Shown here piece after piece: positions 26,867 through 35,631 of a stretch of 64,000 nucleotides of DNA. A program made the position numbers and the translations under genes. Position 1 is the first letter of the stretch. Every line of letters begins with the position of its first letter. The DNA lies in the NCBI GenBank assembly GCA_900768995.1, contig CAAGEZ010000042.1:62001-126000 (forward strand), in the 5' to 3' direction. The stretch is from Oscillospiraceae bacterium (GTDB lineage Bacteria; Bacillota; Clostridia; Oscillospirales; Ruminococcaceae). The notes under the pieces are model-generated. The model was given only the letters and a program-made list of their open reading frames with translations, made no database searches and was not told the origin of the DNA.

Positions 26867-27241
26867 TTACAGCTCTGCGATGACCTCGACCTCTGCAAGA
26901 ACGCCCTTGGGAAGCTTGGAAACTTCAACGCAGGAACGTGCAGGCTTGCTTGTGAAATATTCGCCGTAAACAGCATTGAATGCAGCGAAATCATCCATAT
27001 TGTCAAGGAAGCAGGTGGTCTTTACAACGCTATCAAAGGTGCAGCCTGCCTCAGCAAGAACAGCCTTGAGATTTTCGCAGATCTGTCTTGTCTGAGCCTC
27101 GATGCCCTGAGCATCAACATTGCCTGTTGCGGGATCAACAGCGATCTGACCCGATGTGAAAAGAAGATTGCCGCACTTTACCGCCTGAGAGTAAGGGCCG
27201 ATAGCGTCGGGTGCGTTTTTTGTGTAAATTTTTTCTGACAT
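26867..27241 (-). CDS. ridA: RidA family enamine/imine deaminase
   Basis: 124 aa trimeric protein of the YjgF/YER057c/UK114 family. It hydrolyses the reactive 2-aminoacrylate and 2-aminocrotonate that PLP enzymes such as IlvA release. Family motifs are DAIGPYSQAVKCGN near the N-terminus, SGQIAVDPATG, and the catalytic-site region ARSCVEVSKLP with Arg. It lies 25 bases after ilvA, behind a TGGAGGAA site, so the enzyme and its damage-control partner are made from one transcript. Confidence 0.95.
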   Translation of the reverse strand: MSEKIYTKNAPDAIGPYSQAVKCGNLLFTSGQIAVDPATGNVDAQGIEAQTRQICENLKAVLAEAGCTFDSVVKTTCFLDNMDDFAAFNAVYGEYFTSKPARSCVEVSKLPKGVLAEVEVIAEL

Positions 27242-27266
27242 AATAAATTCCTCCAGATTTTATAAA

Positions 27267-28463
27267 TTATACAAGCCTGAAGCCTGCATCTGTAAGAGCT
27301 TTTCTGATGTGAGCGATATGCTCGTGGTTTCTGGTTTCAAGGATAATTCTCAGGTAGCAGCCGTTTATATCTGCACCCTCGCTGGCACGCTCGTGATGAA
27401 CGGAAATGACATTTCCTCCGAGATTTGCGATTATCTTCGCAACGCCCTCAAGCTGACCCGGCTTGTCAATAAGCTGTATTTTCAGCAGGCAGTTTCTGCC
27501 CGAATTGATAAGACCTCTTTCAATAACACGGCTGAGGATAGTAACGTCGATATTGCCGCCCGAAACGAGGCATATAACATTCTTGCCCTCGATATCGGGT
27601 ATCTTGTCATACATAACAGCCGCCACGGGAACAGCGCCCGCACCCTCTGCAATAAGCTTGTGCTGCTCCATAAGAGCGAGTATAGCTCCCGATATCTCGT
27701 CATCATTTACCGTAACGATCCCGTCAACATATTCCTGACAAAGCTTGAAGGTGTGCTCTCCCGGTTCCATTACCTTGATACCGTCCGCAATGGTGGATAC
27801 CGAGGATAAGCGCTCAATCTTGCCGTGGGCGATAGACTGCTCCATACTGGGAGCACCTGTTGCCTGGACGCCGTAGACCTTTATTTCGGGCTTCAGCTTT
27901 TTAAGGGTGAATGCGATACCCGAAATAAGTCCGCCGCCGCCGATAGGAACAACCACGGCATCGGCAGTGGGGAGCTGTTCAAGAAGCTCAAGTCCGATAG
28001 TTCCCTGTCCTGCGATGACATATTCATCATCAAAGGGGTGAATAAATGTGTAGCCCTTTTCATCTCTCAGGCTGATAGCCTTTGCATATGCATCATCATA
28101 AACTCCGTCAACGAGGCAGATATCCGCACCGTAGGAACGGGTAGCCTCTATCTTTGAGATAGGTGCAGCATCGGGCAGGCAGATAAGGGACTTGATACCG
28201 TTCTTTGCAGCCGCAAGAGCAACGCCCTGTGCGTGATTTCCCGCACTGCACGCTATAACGCCCCTTGCCTTTTCCTCCTCGGAAAGCTGGGATATCTTGT
28301 AATAAGCTCCTCTTACCTTAAATGAGCCTGTGACCTGTAAATTCTCGGTTTTGAGGTAAACATTGCACTTGTCCGAAAGCTTTGGAGCAGGAATAATATC
28401 AGTCTGTCTGATGACCTCTCTCAGCTTGTAGGACGCACTGTAAACCATATCAAGTGTAAGCAT
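27267..28463 (-). CDS. ilvA: Threonine ammonia-lyase (threonine dehydratase)
   Basis: PLP enzyme converting threonine to 2-oxobutyrate, the first step to isoleucine. 398 aa from ATG 28463, seven bases after GGAG; an ATG two codons upstream lies too close to that site. The PLP lysine is in TGSFKVRGAYYK (near residue 50), ACSAGNHAQG binds substrate and phosphate, and a Gly-rich VPIGGGGLISG loop follows. The C-terminal ~75 residues form an ACT-like domain with HHERAS. Length fits the shorter IlvA/TdcB class. Control by an Ile-type T-box argues for a biosynthetic role. Confidence 0.94.
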   Translation of the reverse strand: MLTLDMVYSASYKLREVIRQTDIIPAPKLSDKCNVYLKTENLQVTGSFKVRGAYYKISQLSEEEKARGVIACSAGNHAQGVALAAAKNGIKSLICLPDAAPISKIEATRSYGADICLVDGVYDDAYAKAISLRDEKGYTFIHPFDDEYVIAGQGTIGLELLEQLPTADAVVVPIGGGGLISGIAFTLKKLKPEIKVYGVQATGAPSMEQSIAHGKIERLSSVSTIADGIKVMEPGEHTFKLCQEYVDGIVTVNDDEISGAILALMEQHKLIAEGAGAVPVAAVMYDKIPDIEGKNVICLVSGGNIDVTILSRVIERGLINSGRNCLLKIQLIDKPGQLEGVAKIIANLGGNVISVHHERASEGADINGCYLRIILETRNHEHIAHIRKALTDAGFRLV

Positions 28464-28489
28464 AAACATTCTCCTTTTTATTTTTTATC

Positions 28490-28778
28490 GGAAAAATAAA
28501 AAACCTCACCTCTTGTTTTCAAGAGGTGAGGACAAATGTACCCACGTTACCACTCTTATTGCACCGCAAAGCGATGCCGCTCAGTCCACCGTCCAACAAC
28601 GGCAGTTCTCTGTAACGGGAGAAACCCGCTGCTGCTTAATTGGCAAAGCCGTTCAGCCGCAAAGCTCAGGGGTGATGGGAGAAAATGCCGCTCAAACTGC
28701 CTGTTCGCACCATACACAGGCTCTCTGAAAGCTTTTTCGGCGCTCCGTCCCCGTCAGCGCATTTGTAACATATCCGAT
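28490..28778 (-). promoter_or_regulatory. T-box leader of ilvA-ridA, predicted isoleucine specifier
   Basis: On the minus strand the leader contains stem I features (CAGAGAGCC and TGGTGCGAACAGG), a predicted specifier AUC at 28676-28674 followed by ACCCC, the T-box AGAGTGGTAACGTGG (about 28558-28544), and a terminator hairpin with 11-base arms (28504-28514 with 28521-28531) followed by TTTTTT. Uncharged tRNA-Ile would stabilise the antiterminator and allow expression. The T-box has UGGUAAC in place of the consensus UGGNACC. Specifier choice is inferred from position. Confidence 0.88.
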
Positions 28779-28784
28779 ACTTTA

Positions 28785-28812
28785 ATTATATTCTTTTTTT
28801 CTGATTTGTCAA
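28785..28812 (-). promoter_or_regulatory. Promoter of the T-box/ilvA transcript
   Basis: On the minus strand, TTGACA (28812-28807), 16 bases, TATAAT (28790-28785), between the thrH stop and the T-box. Confidence 0.85.
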
Positions 28813-28829
28813 GTATTTTCTCAAAAAAA

Positions 28830-29432
28830 TCAGTCAAGAACCTTCTTGATAGCAGCCATAAGCTCCTCATAAGTCTCATATGCAGGGAACTCAGGGTTGT
28901 CGTTCTTTATCTTGTCAGTGCTCTTGAAGAGAAAACCAGCCTTGCTTGCCTTTATCATACCAAGGTCATTGTAGCTGTCGCCGCTGGCGATGGTGTCATA
29001 ACCGATAGACTGGAGAGCCTTTACGGTAGTGAGCTTGGACTGCTCACAGCGCATCTTGAAGCCTGTTACCTCACCGTTTTCGGAAACCTCGAGAGAGTTA
29101 CAGAAAATTGTGGGCCAGCCAAGCTTCTTCATAAGAGGAGATGCAAACTGTGTGAATGTATCGCTGATGATGATGACCTGTGTAAGGGAACGAAGCTCGT
29201 CAAGGAACTCCTTTGCGCCGGGCATAGGGTCGATCTTTGCAATAGTGTCCTGAATTTCCTTAAGACCGAGACCGTGCTCCTTAAGAATGCCGATACGCCA
29301 CTTCATAAGCTTATCGTAATCAGGCTCGTCACGGGTGGTCTTTTTAAGCTCAGGTATGCCGCTTGCTTCCGCAAATGCGATCCATATCTCGGGAACGAGA
29401 ACGCCTTCAAGGTCGAGACAAACTATATTCAT
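28830..29432 (-). CDS. thrH: Phosphoserine phosphatase / homoserine phosphotransferase ThrH
   Basis: HAD-superfamily enzyme, 200 aa from ATG 29432, which follows TGAGGAA at about eight bases. The catalytic Asp is in CLDLEGVLVPEIW at the N-terminus; motif II is IIISDTF, and the acidic motif is ASGDSYNDLGM. These match ThrH, which dephosphorylates phosphoserine and can transfer phosphate to homoserine. It is transcribed alone toward the ilvA region on the same strand, linking it loosely to the Thr-Ile branch. Confidence 0.9.
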   Translation of the reverse strand: MNIVCLDLEGVLVPEIWIAFAEASGIPELKKTTRDEPDYDKLMKWRIGILKEHGLGLKEIQDTIAKIDPMPGAKEFLDELRSLTQVIIISDTFTQFASPLMKKLGWPTIFCNSLEVSENGEVTGFKMRCEQSKLTTVKALQSIGYDTIASGDSYNDLGMIKASKAGFLFKSTDKIKNDNPEFPAYETYEELMAAIKKVLD

Positions 29433-29482
29433 AACAAAATTCCTCACTTTTCTTTCCATATGTACGGAAAATTTCTTTTTAC

Positions 29483-29511
29483 ATCATACCACATCAGCGG
29501 GATAAAGTCAA
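29483..29511 (-). promoter_or_regulatory. Promoter of thrH
   Basis: On the minus strand, TTGACT (29511-29506), 17 bases, TATGAT (29488-29483) with TGG before the -10, just after the stop of the GH5-like gene. Confidence 0.75.
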
Positions 29512-29515
29512 TATC

Positions 29516-30652
29516 TTATTCCAAAGGAAAGATCTTATCCTTTATCATATCACGCATTTTTGTGACCGCAGGCATAAGGTCATCAAGGCTGCCGCAGTTG
29601 TCAACACCGTTCGATGTCCACGCCATAACGCCGTTCCAGCCGTTGTTGTACGCATTTTCATAATCCTGCTCGGGAGTTCTGCCGCTTTCACTGAGAACAG
29701 CCGCTTCACCTATAACGCAGGGCTTTGTGCCGTCAAGTCCGAAAGATTCGGGGGACTGCTCAAAAGGATAGCCCATATATGAGTTCTGCCAGAAATAATA
29801 ATGGGTGGAGTAAAAATCAAGGTATGCATTTTCTCCGCCGAGAGATTTTAAATACTCATCGGAAACATAATTGCCATCATATTTATCGGAATTATATTTC
29901 ACCATTCCGAGACCTACCGTAACAAGCTCGTCGGAATTTTCGTGGATAGCCGCAGAGCACTTGGCAAAGAAATTACCCAGCTTGTCCCAGCCGACCTTGC
30001 CGCACTCGGCATTCTCATATACCCAGTCAGGCTCATTCATAAGGTCAATGCTCCATAAGCTCGGGCTGCTGCCATATCTCTGAACGAAAGGGATAACATA
30101 TGAATCAATATATGACTGAGTTGCCGTATCATCGGACACCATAAGTCTGAACCTGTCGCTGCCCGTGTTGCCGTCCTTAAAGTGGTCAAAGGACAGAAGG
30201 GTTGCCATTATGTAGATATCGTGCTTCTCGGCAAGCTCAAAAAGCTTGTCAAGGTCAGTCCAGTGGTCCTCATCAACAGCCTGCACAGTGCCGTCGGATT
30301 TAAGGCGGACAATGCTCATACCGTTGCAGTTGACCCATATTCTTGAAGCATTTACTCCGGCATCGTGAAGCTCGGCAAAATGGTTATCCCAGAAGCTTTC
30401 ATCAAAGTTTCCGCCGAAATCATTCCAGTTCTGCCAAGGAGTGTTAACGCCGTTTATCCAAAGCTCCTTGCCGTCAACCTTGAAAGCTGTGCCATCAACG
30501 GTAACGTGCTTTTTTTCGTAAATATCAGCCTCGCTCTCCCCTGCCGCTTCCTCCTGAACGCTGTCGGTGCTTTCAGCATTATCTGCTCCGCAGGCGGTCA
30601 TTGAAAGAACAAGAGATGCCGAAATGAGCATACTTAAAATTCTCTTTTTCAC
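29516..30652 (-). CDS. GH5-like glycoside hydrolase lipoprotein
   Basis: 378 aa surface lipoprotein with lipobox MTAC (Cys21), acidic linker, and a TIM-barrel catalytic domain of the cellulase family 5 / mannanase type. The likely acid/base Glu is in DLMNEPDW (near residue 207) and the nucleophile Glu in CVIGEAAV (near 316); WINGVNTPWQNW and YSTHYYFW are substrate-cleft-like. It probably cleaves beta-mannan, glucan or related polymer at the cell surface. The start is GTG at 30652, two bases after the stop of the upstream regulator gene and nine bases after AAAGGA, so the pair is coupled. No carbohydrate-binding or dockerin domain is present. Confidence 0.82.
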   Translation of the reverse strand: MKKRILSMLISASLVLSMTACGADNAESTDSVQEEAAGESEADIYEKKHVTVDGTAFKVDGKELWINGVNTPWQNWNDFGGNFDESFWDNHFAELHDAGVNASRIWVNCNGMSIVRLKSDGTVQAVDEDHWTDLDKLFELAEKHDIYIMATLLSFDHFKDGNTGSDRFRLMVSDDTATQSYIDSYVIPFVQRYGSSPSLWSIDLMNEPDWVYENAECGKVGWDKLGNFFAKCSAAIHENSDELVTVGLGMVKYNSDKYDGNYVSDEYLKSLGGENAYLDFYSTHYYFWQNSYMGYPFEQSPESFGLDGTKPCVIGEAAVLSESGRTPEQDYENAYNNGWNGVMAWTSNGVDNCGSLDDLMPAVTKMRDMIKDKIFPLE

Positions 30653-30654
30653 GG

Positions 30655-31041
30655 TCAGCTTTCCTTTCCTGAAACATAATCCTCAGTAAACTGCTTTAAT
30701 TTCTCATAACTTTCGGTGCTTATGATGTGCTCGATCTTGCAGGCATCGTGCTCTGCATTTTCGCGGCTCACATTGAGCACCTTTTCAAAAAAGCGTGTGA
30801 TATTAACGTGCCTTTCGTAAATTGATTCAGCCTTTTCTCTTCCAAGGTCGGTGAGAAGTATCTGACCGCCTGCACCCACAGTTATATAGCCGCTTTCCTT
30901 AAGGATATTAACGGCTCTGCTTATGCTTGGCTTGGAATAGTTAAGCTCGCAGGCAATGTCAACGGAACGCACAAAGCCTGTTTTTTCGTGGAGCAGAAGT
31001 ATCGTTTCAAGATAATCTTCGCCTGATTCATATATCGCCAT
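30655..31041 (-). CDS. DtxR/MntR-type metal-dependent repressor
   Basis: 128 aa from ATG 31041 (AAGGAG seven bases upstream). The winged-helix domain has YSKPSISRAVNILKESGYI as recognition region. Metal ligands can be matched to the family: Asp9, Glu12, His78, Cys101, Glu104 and His105. Asp9/Glu12 resemble MntR, while Cys101 in the CxxEH group resembles DtxR/IdeR, so Mn versus Fe preference is unclear. It has no SH3 domain, as in MntR. A 16-base palindrome overlaps its promoter. The gene downstream encodes a GH5-like lipoprotein, not a metal transporter. Confidence 0.88.
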   Translation of the reverse strand: MAIYESGEDYLETILLLHEKTGFVRSVDIACELNYSKPSISRAVNILKESGYITVGAGGQILLTDLGREKAESIYERHVNITRFFEKVLNVSRENAEHDACKIEHIISTESYEKLKQFTEDYVSGKES

Positions 31042-31079
31042 AACGCCACTCCTTAACATTAAATAAAGTCAATACCGCA

Positions 31080-31108
31080 ATTATACCATATTTTGAAATG
31101 CATTTCAA
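31080..31108 (-). promoter_or_regulatory. Promoter of the regulator-GH5 unit overlapping a perfect palindrome
   Basis: On the minus strand, TTGAAA (31108-31103), 17 bases, TATAAT (31085-31080), with TGG before the -10. The palindrome TTGAAATGCATTTCAA (31093-31108) covers the -35 box, a position expected for autorepression. Confidence 0.8.
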
Positions 31109-31162
31109 GAGGTTTATAAAAAAATATTCAAAATCAGTAAGCGTATGCTAATTAGCCACATT

Positions 31163-32002
31163 TTACACAGCCTGGAATCCGAAAATTCCCGAGATCACCA
31201 GCAGTCCTCCGATAATAGAGCAGACAGGTGTTTTCTCTTTCTTTGTAAAGAAATCGGAAATAAACATAACTATGAGTATCATTGGCTGAACAAATGCATA
31301 ATTTGTAAGGCTCTGAGCCGCAATTCGGTTCAGGCAGAGAAGTCCGAGAGCATTGGGAAACTTACAGCCTAAAACTATGAGCATACCCTTAGTGCCCTCC
31401 GGGCTTTCCTTTGGTATTGAGGCAGGTCTTGCGGAGGGAAGCATTACAACGGCAAGGACAATGAGGGCAAAAAGGAGCGCCATTGTGGAAGAGATGTGGG
31501 TCTCAGCCGCTTTCATAGTAAAGCCGTAAATAAGGGTTGACGCAAGATAGAGCACCAGCGGAAGCGCAATTTTTCCGTAATGCACCTGCTTGCGGCCTTC
31601 CTTTGCGATGAGCACAAGTCCTACGGCGGTAACGATTATGCACACTATTTTTAACAGTTCGATGCTCTCGCCGTAAAGCAGAACATCTGAAAAATATGAG
31701 ATAAATATGGTAAGTCCCAGCCACGCTTTGAGTTCAAAAACGGACATTTCAAGAAGAATTTTTGCACTCATAAAAAATTCAAGATATTTGCTCAGTGCAA
31801 TAAGCCCTATGCACAAAAAGCTTATGGGGCTGGGGGTAAATGTGCGGTCGGAAAATGGCAGGGTAAAAAGCAGGAATACCGATGTTCCCGCCGCCATAAG
31901 AAAAGTAAGCTGAGAGCCTGTGTATTTACATTTGCTGACAGCATATTTATCATTCAAAGAGGTTATCGAAAACAGAGCAACAACTATTATCATCAGAAGC
32001 AT
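31163..32002 (-). CDS. EamA/DMT-family transporter
   Basis: 279 aa with about nine to ten hydrophobic helices, typical of drug/metabolite transporters. The N-terminus MLLMIIVVALFSITSLNDKY has the conserved pattern of the EamA fold, and the ELKAWLGLTIFISYFSDVLLYGE segment resembles the second-half repeat. Substrate unknown. It has its own promoter and sits back-to-back with the MATE exporter gene. Confidence 0.8.
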   Translation of the reverse strand: MLLMIIVVALFSITSLNDKYAVSKCKYTGSQLTFLMAAGTSVFLLFTLPFSDRTFTPSPISFLCIGLIALSKYLEFFMSAKILLEMSVFELKAWLGLTIFISYFSDVLLYGESIELLKIVCIIVTAVGLVLIAKEGRKQVHYGKIALPLVLYLASTLIYGFTMKAAETHISSTMALLFALIVLAVVMLPSARPASIPKESPEGTKGMLIVLGCKFPNALGLLCLNRIAAQSLTNYAFVQPMILIVMFISDFFTKKEKTPVCSIIGGLLVISGIFGFQAV

Positions 32003-32040
32003 TTCAAAAGCGTCCTTTCAGCCATAAAATCACATTTTAA

Positions 32041-32069
32041 ATTATACGTCAAATGTCATAAAATGTCAA
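32041..32069 (-). promoter_or_regulatory. Promoter of the DMT transporter gene
   Basis: On the minus strand, TTGACA (32069-32064), 17 bases, TATAAT (32046-32041). Confidence 0.85.
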
Positions 32070-32104
32070 GACGGTTTTGAAATGAAAAATTCAAAGACTT
32101 ATCT

Positions 32105-32132
32105 TTGATATTACAAAAATATGGTATATAAT
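32105..32132 (+). promoter_or_regulatory. Promoter of the MATE transporter gene
   Basis: TTGATA (32105-32110), 16 bases, TATAAT (32127-32132), about 40 bases before the start codon. Confidence 0.6.
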
Positions 32133-32170
32133 TTATTATGTATAACTTAGAATGGAATGAGGTTTTGGCT

Positions 32171-33526
32171 ATGACAGGAAGTATGACTGAGGGAAAGCCC
32201 CTTTCCCTTATTTTCAGATTTGCCCTGCCCCTGCTTATCGGAAATATTCTCCAGCAGACATACAATATTATAGATGCCGCCATTGTTGGACGTATCCTCG
32301 GGGCAGATTCCCTTGCGGCGGTGGGTGCGTCAAGCAGTGTGCAGTTTCTTGTGCTGGGCTTTTGTATGGGAATATGCTGCGGCTTCGGCATTCCCCTTGC
32401 GCAGGCTTTCGGTGCGGGAGATATGAAAAAACTGCGGTCGTATATTTTTCACGGCTATGTTCTCACGGCGGCAGCGGCTGTTATTATAACAGGCATATGC
32501 GCCGTATTGTGCCCAAATATACTGAAACTGCTTTCAACCCCAGATGATATTTTTGACAATGCATACATATACCTGCTGATAATTTTCCTCGGAATCCCCT
32601 TTTCACTGCTCTACAACTACCTTTCCGCAGTGCTCCGAGCCGTGGGAGACAGCAGAACGCCTTTTATTTTCCTTGCCCTGTCAACTGTGCTGAACATCGC
32701 CCTTGACCTTGCATTCATAATTTTATTCAAATGGGGCTGTGCAGGAGCTGCGGCGGCTACTATAACCGCTCAGGCAGTCAGCGGCATATGCTGTTTTGTA
32801 TTCATCAGAAAGAAAAAGCCCGAGCTGTGCACTGAAAAAGATAACAGAGTTCTCAGCTCAAAGGCACTGGGAACGATGATAACAATGGGCATTCCTATGG
32901 GTCTCCAGTATTCCATAACCGCCATAGGAAGTATGGTGATGCAGTCTGCAAACAACAGTCTCGGAAGTATTTACGTTTCCGGCTTTACCGCAGGAATGAG
33001 GATAAAGCAGTTTGCAATGTGTCCTTTTGACGCAATCGCCACCGCCGTTTCCGTATTTGCGGGACAAAATCTCGGTGCAGGAAAGACTGACAGAGTAAAA
33101 GCAGGTCTTGTGCGTGGAATCGCCGTTGCCGTGGCCTACGGAATCATCTCGGGACTTATCCTTATCCTTTTCGGACGCACTCTTTCAATGCTCTTTATCG
33201 ACAGCAGCGAAACAGCCATTCTTGACGCTTCCGCAAAATATCTCCGCTGCCTTGGCTGCTTCTACTGGGCACTTGGTTTCCTGAATGTCTGCCGAATGAC
33301 CACTCAGGGGCTTGGATATTCGGGAAGAGCTGTCCTGTCGGGAGTTATGGAAATGGCTGCAAGAATAGCTGTGAGCGTATTTTTTGTAGGCACATACGGC
33401 TTCACGGCGATATGCTTTGCAGATCAGACCGCTTGGATCGCTGCCTGCATTTACATAGTTCCTATGTGTAGCCACTGCGTAAGGAAAGCTGAAAAAAAGG
33501 TTGCTGAAAACAAAAAGTCTGTTTAA
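32171..33526 (+). CDS. MATE-family multidrug/cation exporter
   Basis: 451 aa with twelve predicted membrane helices in two similar halves. The N-terminus GSMTEGKPLSLIFRFALPL and QQTYNIIDAAIVGRILGADSLAAVG are MATE signatures; the second half repeats the pattern. It extrudes cationic compounds in exchange for Na+ or H+. The start is ATG 32171 with GAGG eight bases upstream; the in-frame ATG at 32138 overlaps the promoter region and has no site. Confidence 0.9.
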   Translation: MTGSMTEGKPLSLIFRFALPLLIGNILQQTYNIIDAAIVGRILGADSLAAVGASSSVQFLVLGFCMGICCGFGIPLAQAFGAGDMKKLRSYIFHGYVLTAAAAVIITGICAVLCPNILKLLSTPDDIFDNAYIYLLIIFLGIPFSLLYNYLSAVLRAVGDSRTPFIFLALSTVLNIALDLAFIILFKWGCAGAAAATITAQAVSGICCFVFIRKKKPELCTEKDNRVLSSKALGTMITMGIPMGLQYSITAIGSMVMQSANNSLGSIYVSGFTAGMRIKQFAMCPFDAIATAVSVFAGQNLGAGKTDRVKAGLVRGIAVAVAYGIISGLILILFGRTLSMLFIDSSETAILDASAKYLRCLGCFYWALGFLNVCRMTTQGLGYSGRAVLSGVMEMAARIAVSVFFVGTYGFTAICFADQTAWIAACIYIVPMCSHCVRKAEKKVAENKKSV

Positions 33527-33582
33527 TGTTCATCACTTTGCATAAATTTATTGTTAAGTTTGCCAATTTTCCCAATATTCTA

Positions 33583-33611
33583 TTGACTTGTATGTAAAAA
33601 TATAGTAAAAT
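33583..33611 (+). promoter_or_regulatory. Possible promoter of the chemoreceptor gene
   Basis: TTGACT (33583-33588), 17 bases, TAAAAT (33606-33611). It looks like a vegetative promoter; no sigma-28 flagellar pattern was seen. Confidence 0.55.
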
Positions 33612-33649
33612 ATCTTTATAATTATAACATTATAAAGGAGACCTCAGTA

Positions 33650-35581
33650 ATGTCAAAGATCAGCAGAAAGATTATTTTTACGGTAATTGTAATGCTGTTG
33701 ACGCTTACAGTCATCATCATATCCGTATCACTTGTTATGTCAAAAAAACAAACGGACGAGCTTATGACGGAGCACACAGTAATAGGCATACATATCCTTG
33801 AAAATGATATGATGGTGGAGGAAGAGCGTCTCGGGCGTGCAGCAGATTCCATAGTTCAGGGCGCAGCGGCAGCGGCTCTTTCGGGAAACACCAGAAATCT
33901 TGAAACCTCCTGGAACAAAATAAAATCAACAGACAATGATTTTGCCATACTCACTGACACTGACGGAAATGTTCTCTGGCAGTCGGAGGGCTGTAAAATA
34001 ACATCTTATGATGTCTCGGCAGCTCTGGCAGGAGATGTAAAGAGCGGTATCTCCGCAAACTGCGGCGTTCAGCTTGCTCTTGAATATATCACCCCCGTCA
34101 AGTACAATAACAGCACCCTTGTCGGTGCAGTTATTGTCGGTATGGATCTTGCCGAGCCCTCTTATCTTGACAATGTCAAGACTCAGTCCGAAACAGAAGT
34201 AACTCTTTTTGCCGGTCCCACACGCTACTCCACCACTATCGTGGACAAAAACGGTGACAGAGTTATCGGAACAGATATGGCTGACAATGTTAAGAGCATC
34301 GTCATAGACGGAGGAGAAGAATACAAAGGCAAGGCTGTGATAGTCGGACAGGAGCATTACGTTATCTATCAGCCTATGTATGATATGGACGGAAAGCTTG
34401 TGGGTGCATATTTCGCAGGTCTTTCAGCCGCAAGCTCCAATGCACTTTTCAGAAATATGCTTCTTATCGTTATCGCAATGGGCGTTGCGGTTATGGTCAT
34501 CTCCTCAATACTTCTCTTCCTGCTTATCAGAAAGATGATTGAAAAGCCAATAACCGAAGTTAACAAGATCGCCGATGATATGTGCAGCGGCAATCTCGGA
34601 ACTCCCGACAGCTCATTCACATTCAGTGATGATGAAATGGGTATGTTCGCAAAGCGTCTTGAGGTGACCAAGAAAACCCTTAACACATACATAAATGATA
34701 TCTCTGACATTCTTGCACATATGGGTGACGGCGATTTTACCCACACCCCCGCCGTTGAATACATAGGCGATTTTATAAGGATAAACGATTCTTTCAAGAA
34801 GATAAACAAAAACCTCCACGGCATAATCCAGAACATAATTCTTTCCGCCAATGAGGTTATGAGCGGTGCTGAACAGATGGAAAGCGGCTCACAGACCCTT
34901 GCTGACGGCACGACCACTCAGGCTGCGGCAATTGAGCAGCTCTCCTCTTCAATAAGCGACATTTCCTCGCAGATAACCAACACCGCAAACAACGCAGGCA
35001 CAGCAAACGAGCTGTCCCTCAGAACATCAGAAAAAATATCCGTTCAGGACAACGAGATAAAGAATATGATATCGGCTATGAACGATATCCAGCAGCATTC
35101 TCAGGAAATAAGCAAGATAATCGGCACTATCGAAGACATTGCGTTCCAGACAAATATCCTTGCTCTCAATGCAGCTGTTGAAGCAGCCCGTGCGGGAGAT
35201 GCGGGAAAGGGATTTGCAGTGGTTGCCGACGAGGTAAGAAACCTTGCCGCAAAAAGCTCGGAAGCCGCTCAGAGCACCAACGCTCTCATAACCGCAACCG
35301 TAAATGCAGTGGAAAATGGCTCACGGATAGCGGAAGCCACGGCAGAATCTATGAAGGCTGTCAAGAGCTTTGCGGAGCAGACAAATGACCTTATAACGCA
35401 GATATCTCAGGCATCTGCCACACAGTCGGAAGCCGTTCATCAGGTAACATCGGGCATCGACCAGATATCGGGAGTCGTTCAGATGAACTCGGCAACCGCA
35501 GAACAGTCCGCAGCTTCCTGCGAGACACTCAGCAGTATGTCAAGAGAACTGAAAAATCAGATATCCAAGCTGAAAGCATAA
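33650..35581 (+). CDS. Methyl-accepting chemotaxis protein
   Basis: 643 aa membrane receptor. Helix 1 (about 8-30), a periplasmic-type Cache domain (about 35-260), helix 2 (about 268-292), HAMP (about 293-345) and a second HAMP-like stretch, then the coiled-coil signalling domain. The conserved hairpin tip [22 protein letters not shown] is near residues 497-518. It would pass ligand binding to CheA/CheW. No chemotaxis or flagellar genes lie in the window, so it is an orphan receptor; the sensed ligand is unknown. Confidence 0.94.
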   Translation: MSKISRKIIFTVIVMLLTLTVIIISVSLVMSKKQTDELMTEHTVIGIHILENDMMVEEERLGRAADSIVQGAAAAALSGNTRNLETSWNKIKSTDNDFAILTDTDGNVLWQSEGCKITSYDVSAALAGDVKSGISANCGVQLALEYITPVKYNNSTLVGAVIVGMDLAEPSYLDNVKTQSETEVTLFAGPTRYSTTIVDKNGDRVIGTDMADNVKSIVIDGGEEYKGKAVIVGQEHYVIYQPMYDMDGKLVGAYFAGLSAASSNALFRNMLLIVIAMGVAVMVISSILLFLLIRKMIEKPITEVNKIADDMCSGNLGTPDSSFTFSDDEMGMFAKRLEVTKKTLNTYINDISDILAHMGDGDFTHTPAVEYIGDFIRINDSFKKINKNLHGIIQNIILSANEVMSGAEQMESGSQTLADGTTTQAAAIEQLSSSISDISSQITNTANNAGTANELSLRTSEKISVQDNEIKNMISAMNDIQQHSQEISKIIGTIEDIAFQTNILALNAAVEAARAGDAGKGFAVVADEVRNLAAKSSEAAQSTNALITATVNAVENGSRIAEATAESMKAVKSFAEQTNDLITQISQASATQSEAVHQVTSGIDQISGVVQMNSATAEQSAASCETLSSMSRELKNQISKLKA

Positions 35582-35623
35582 AAAATTCTCCCGTTTGTGT
35601 AAAAGCAAACGGGAGAATTTTTT
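35581..35623. terminator. Bidirectional terminator between the chemoreceptor and the convergent esterase gene
   Basis: Perfect 17-base arms (35581-35597 with 35606-35622) with A run at the left and T run at the right. Confidence 0.92.
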
Positions 35624-35631
35624 CGTTATCT

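Noticed and set aside
28536..29663. A 375-codon open frame on the plus strand
   Set aside because: It crosses the T-box leader, the ilvA promoter and thrH on the opposite strand, all of which are well supported.
33541..33649. Sigma-28 flagellar promoter at the chemoreceptor
   Set aside because: The TAAA-N15-GCCGATAA pattern is absent; the region fits a vegetative promoter better.
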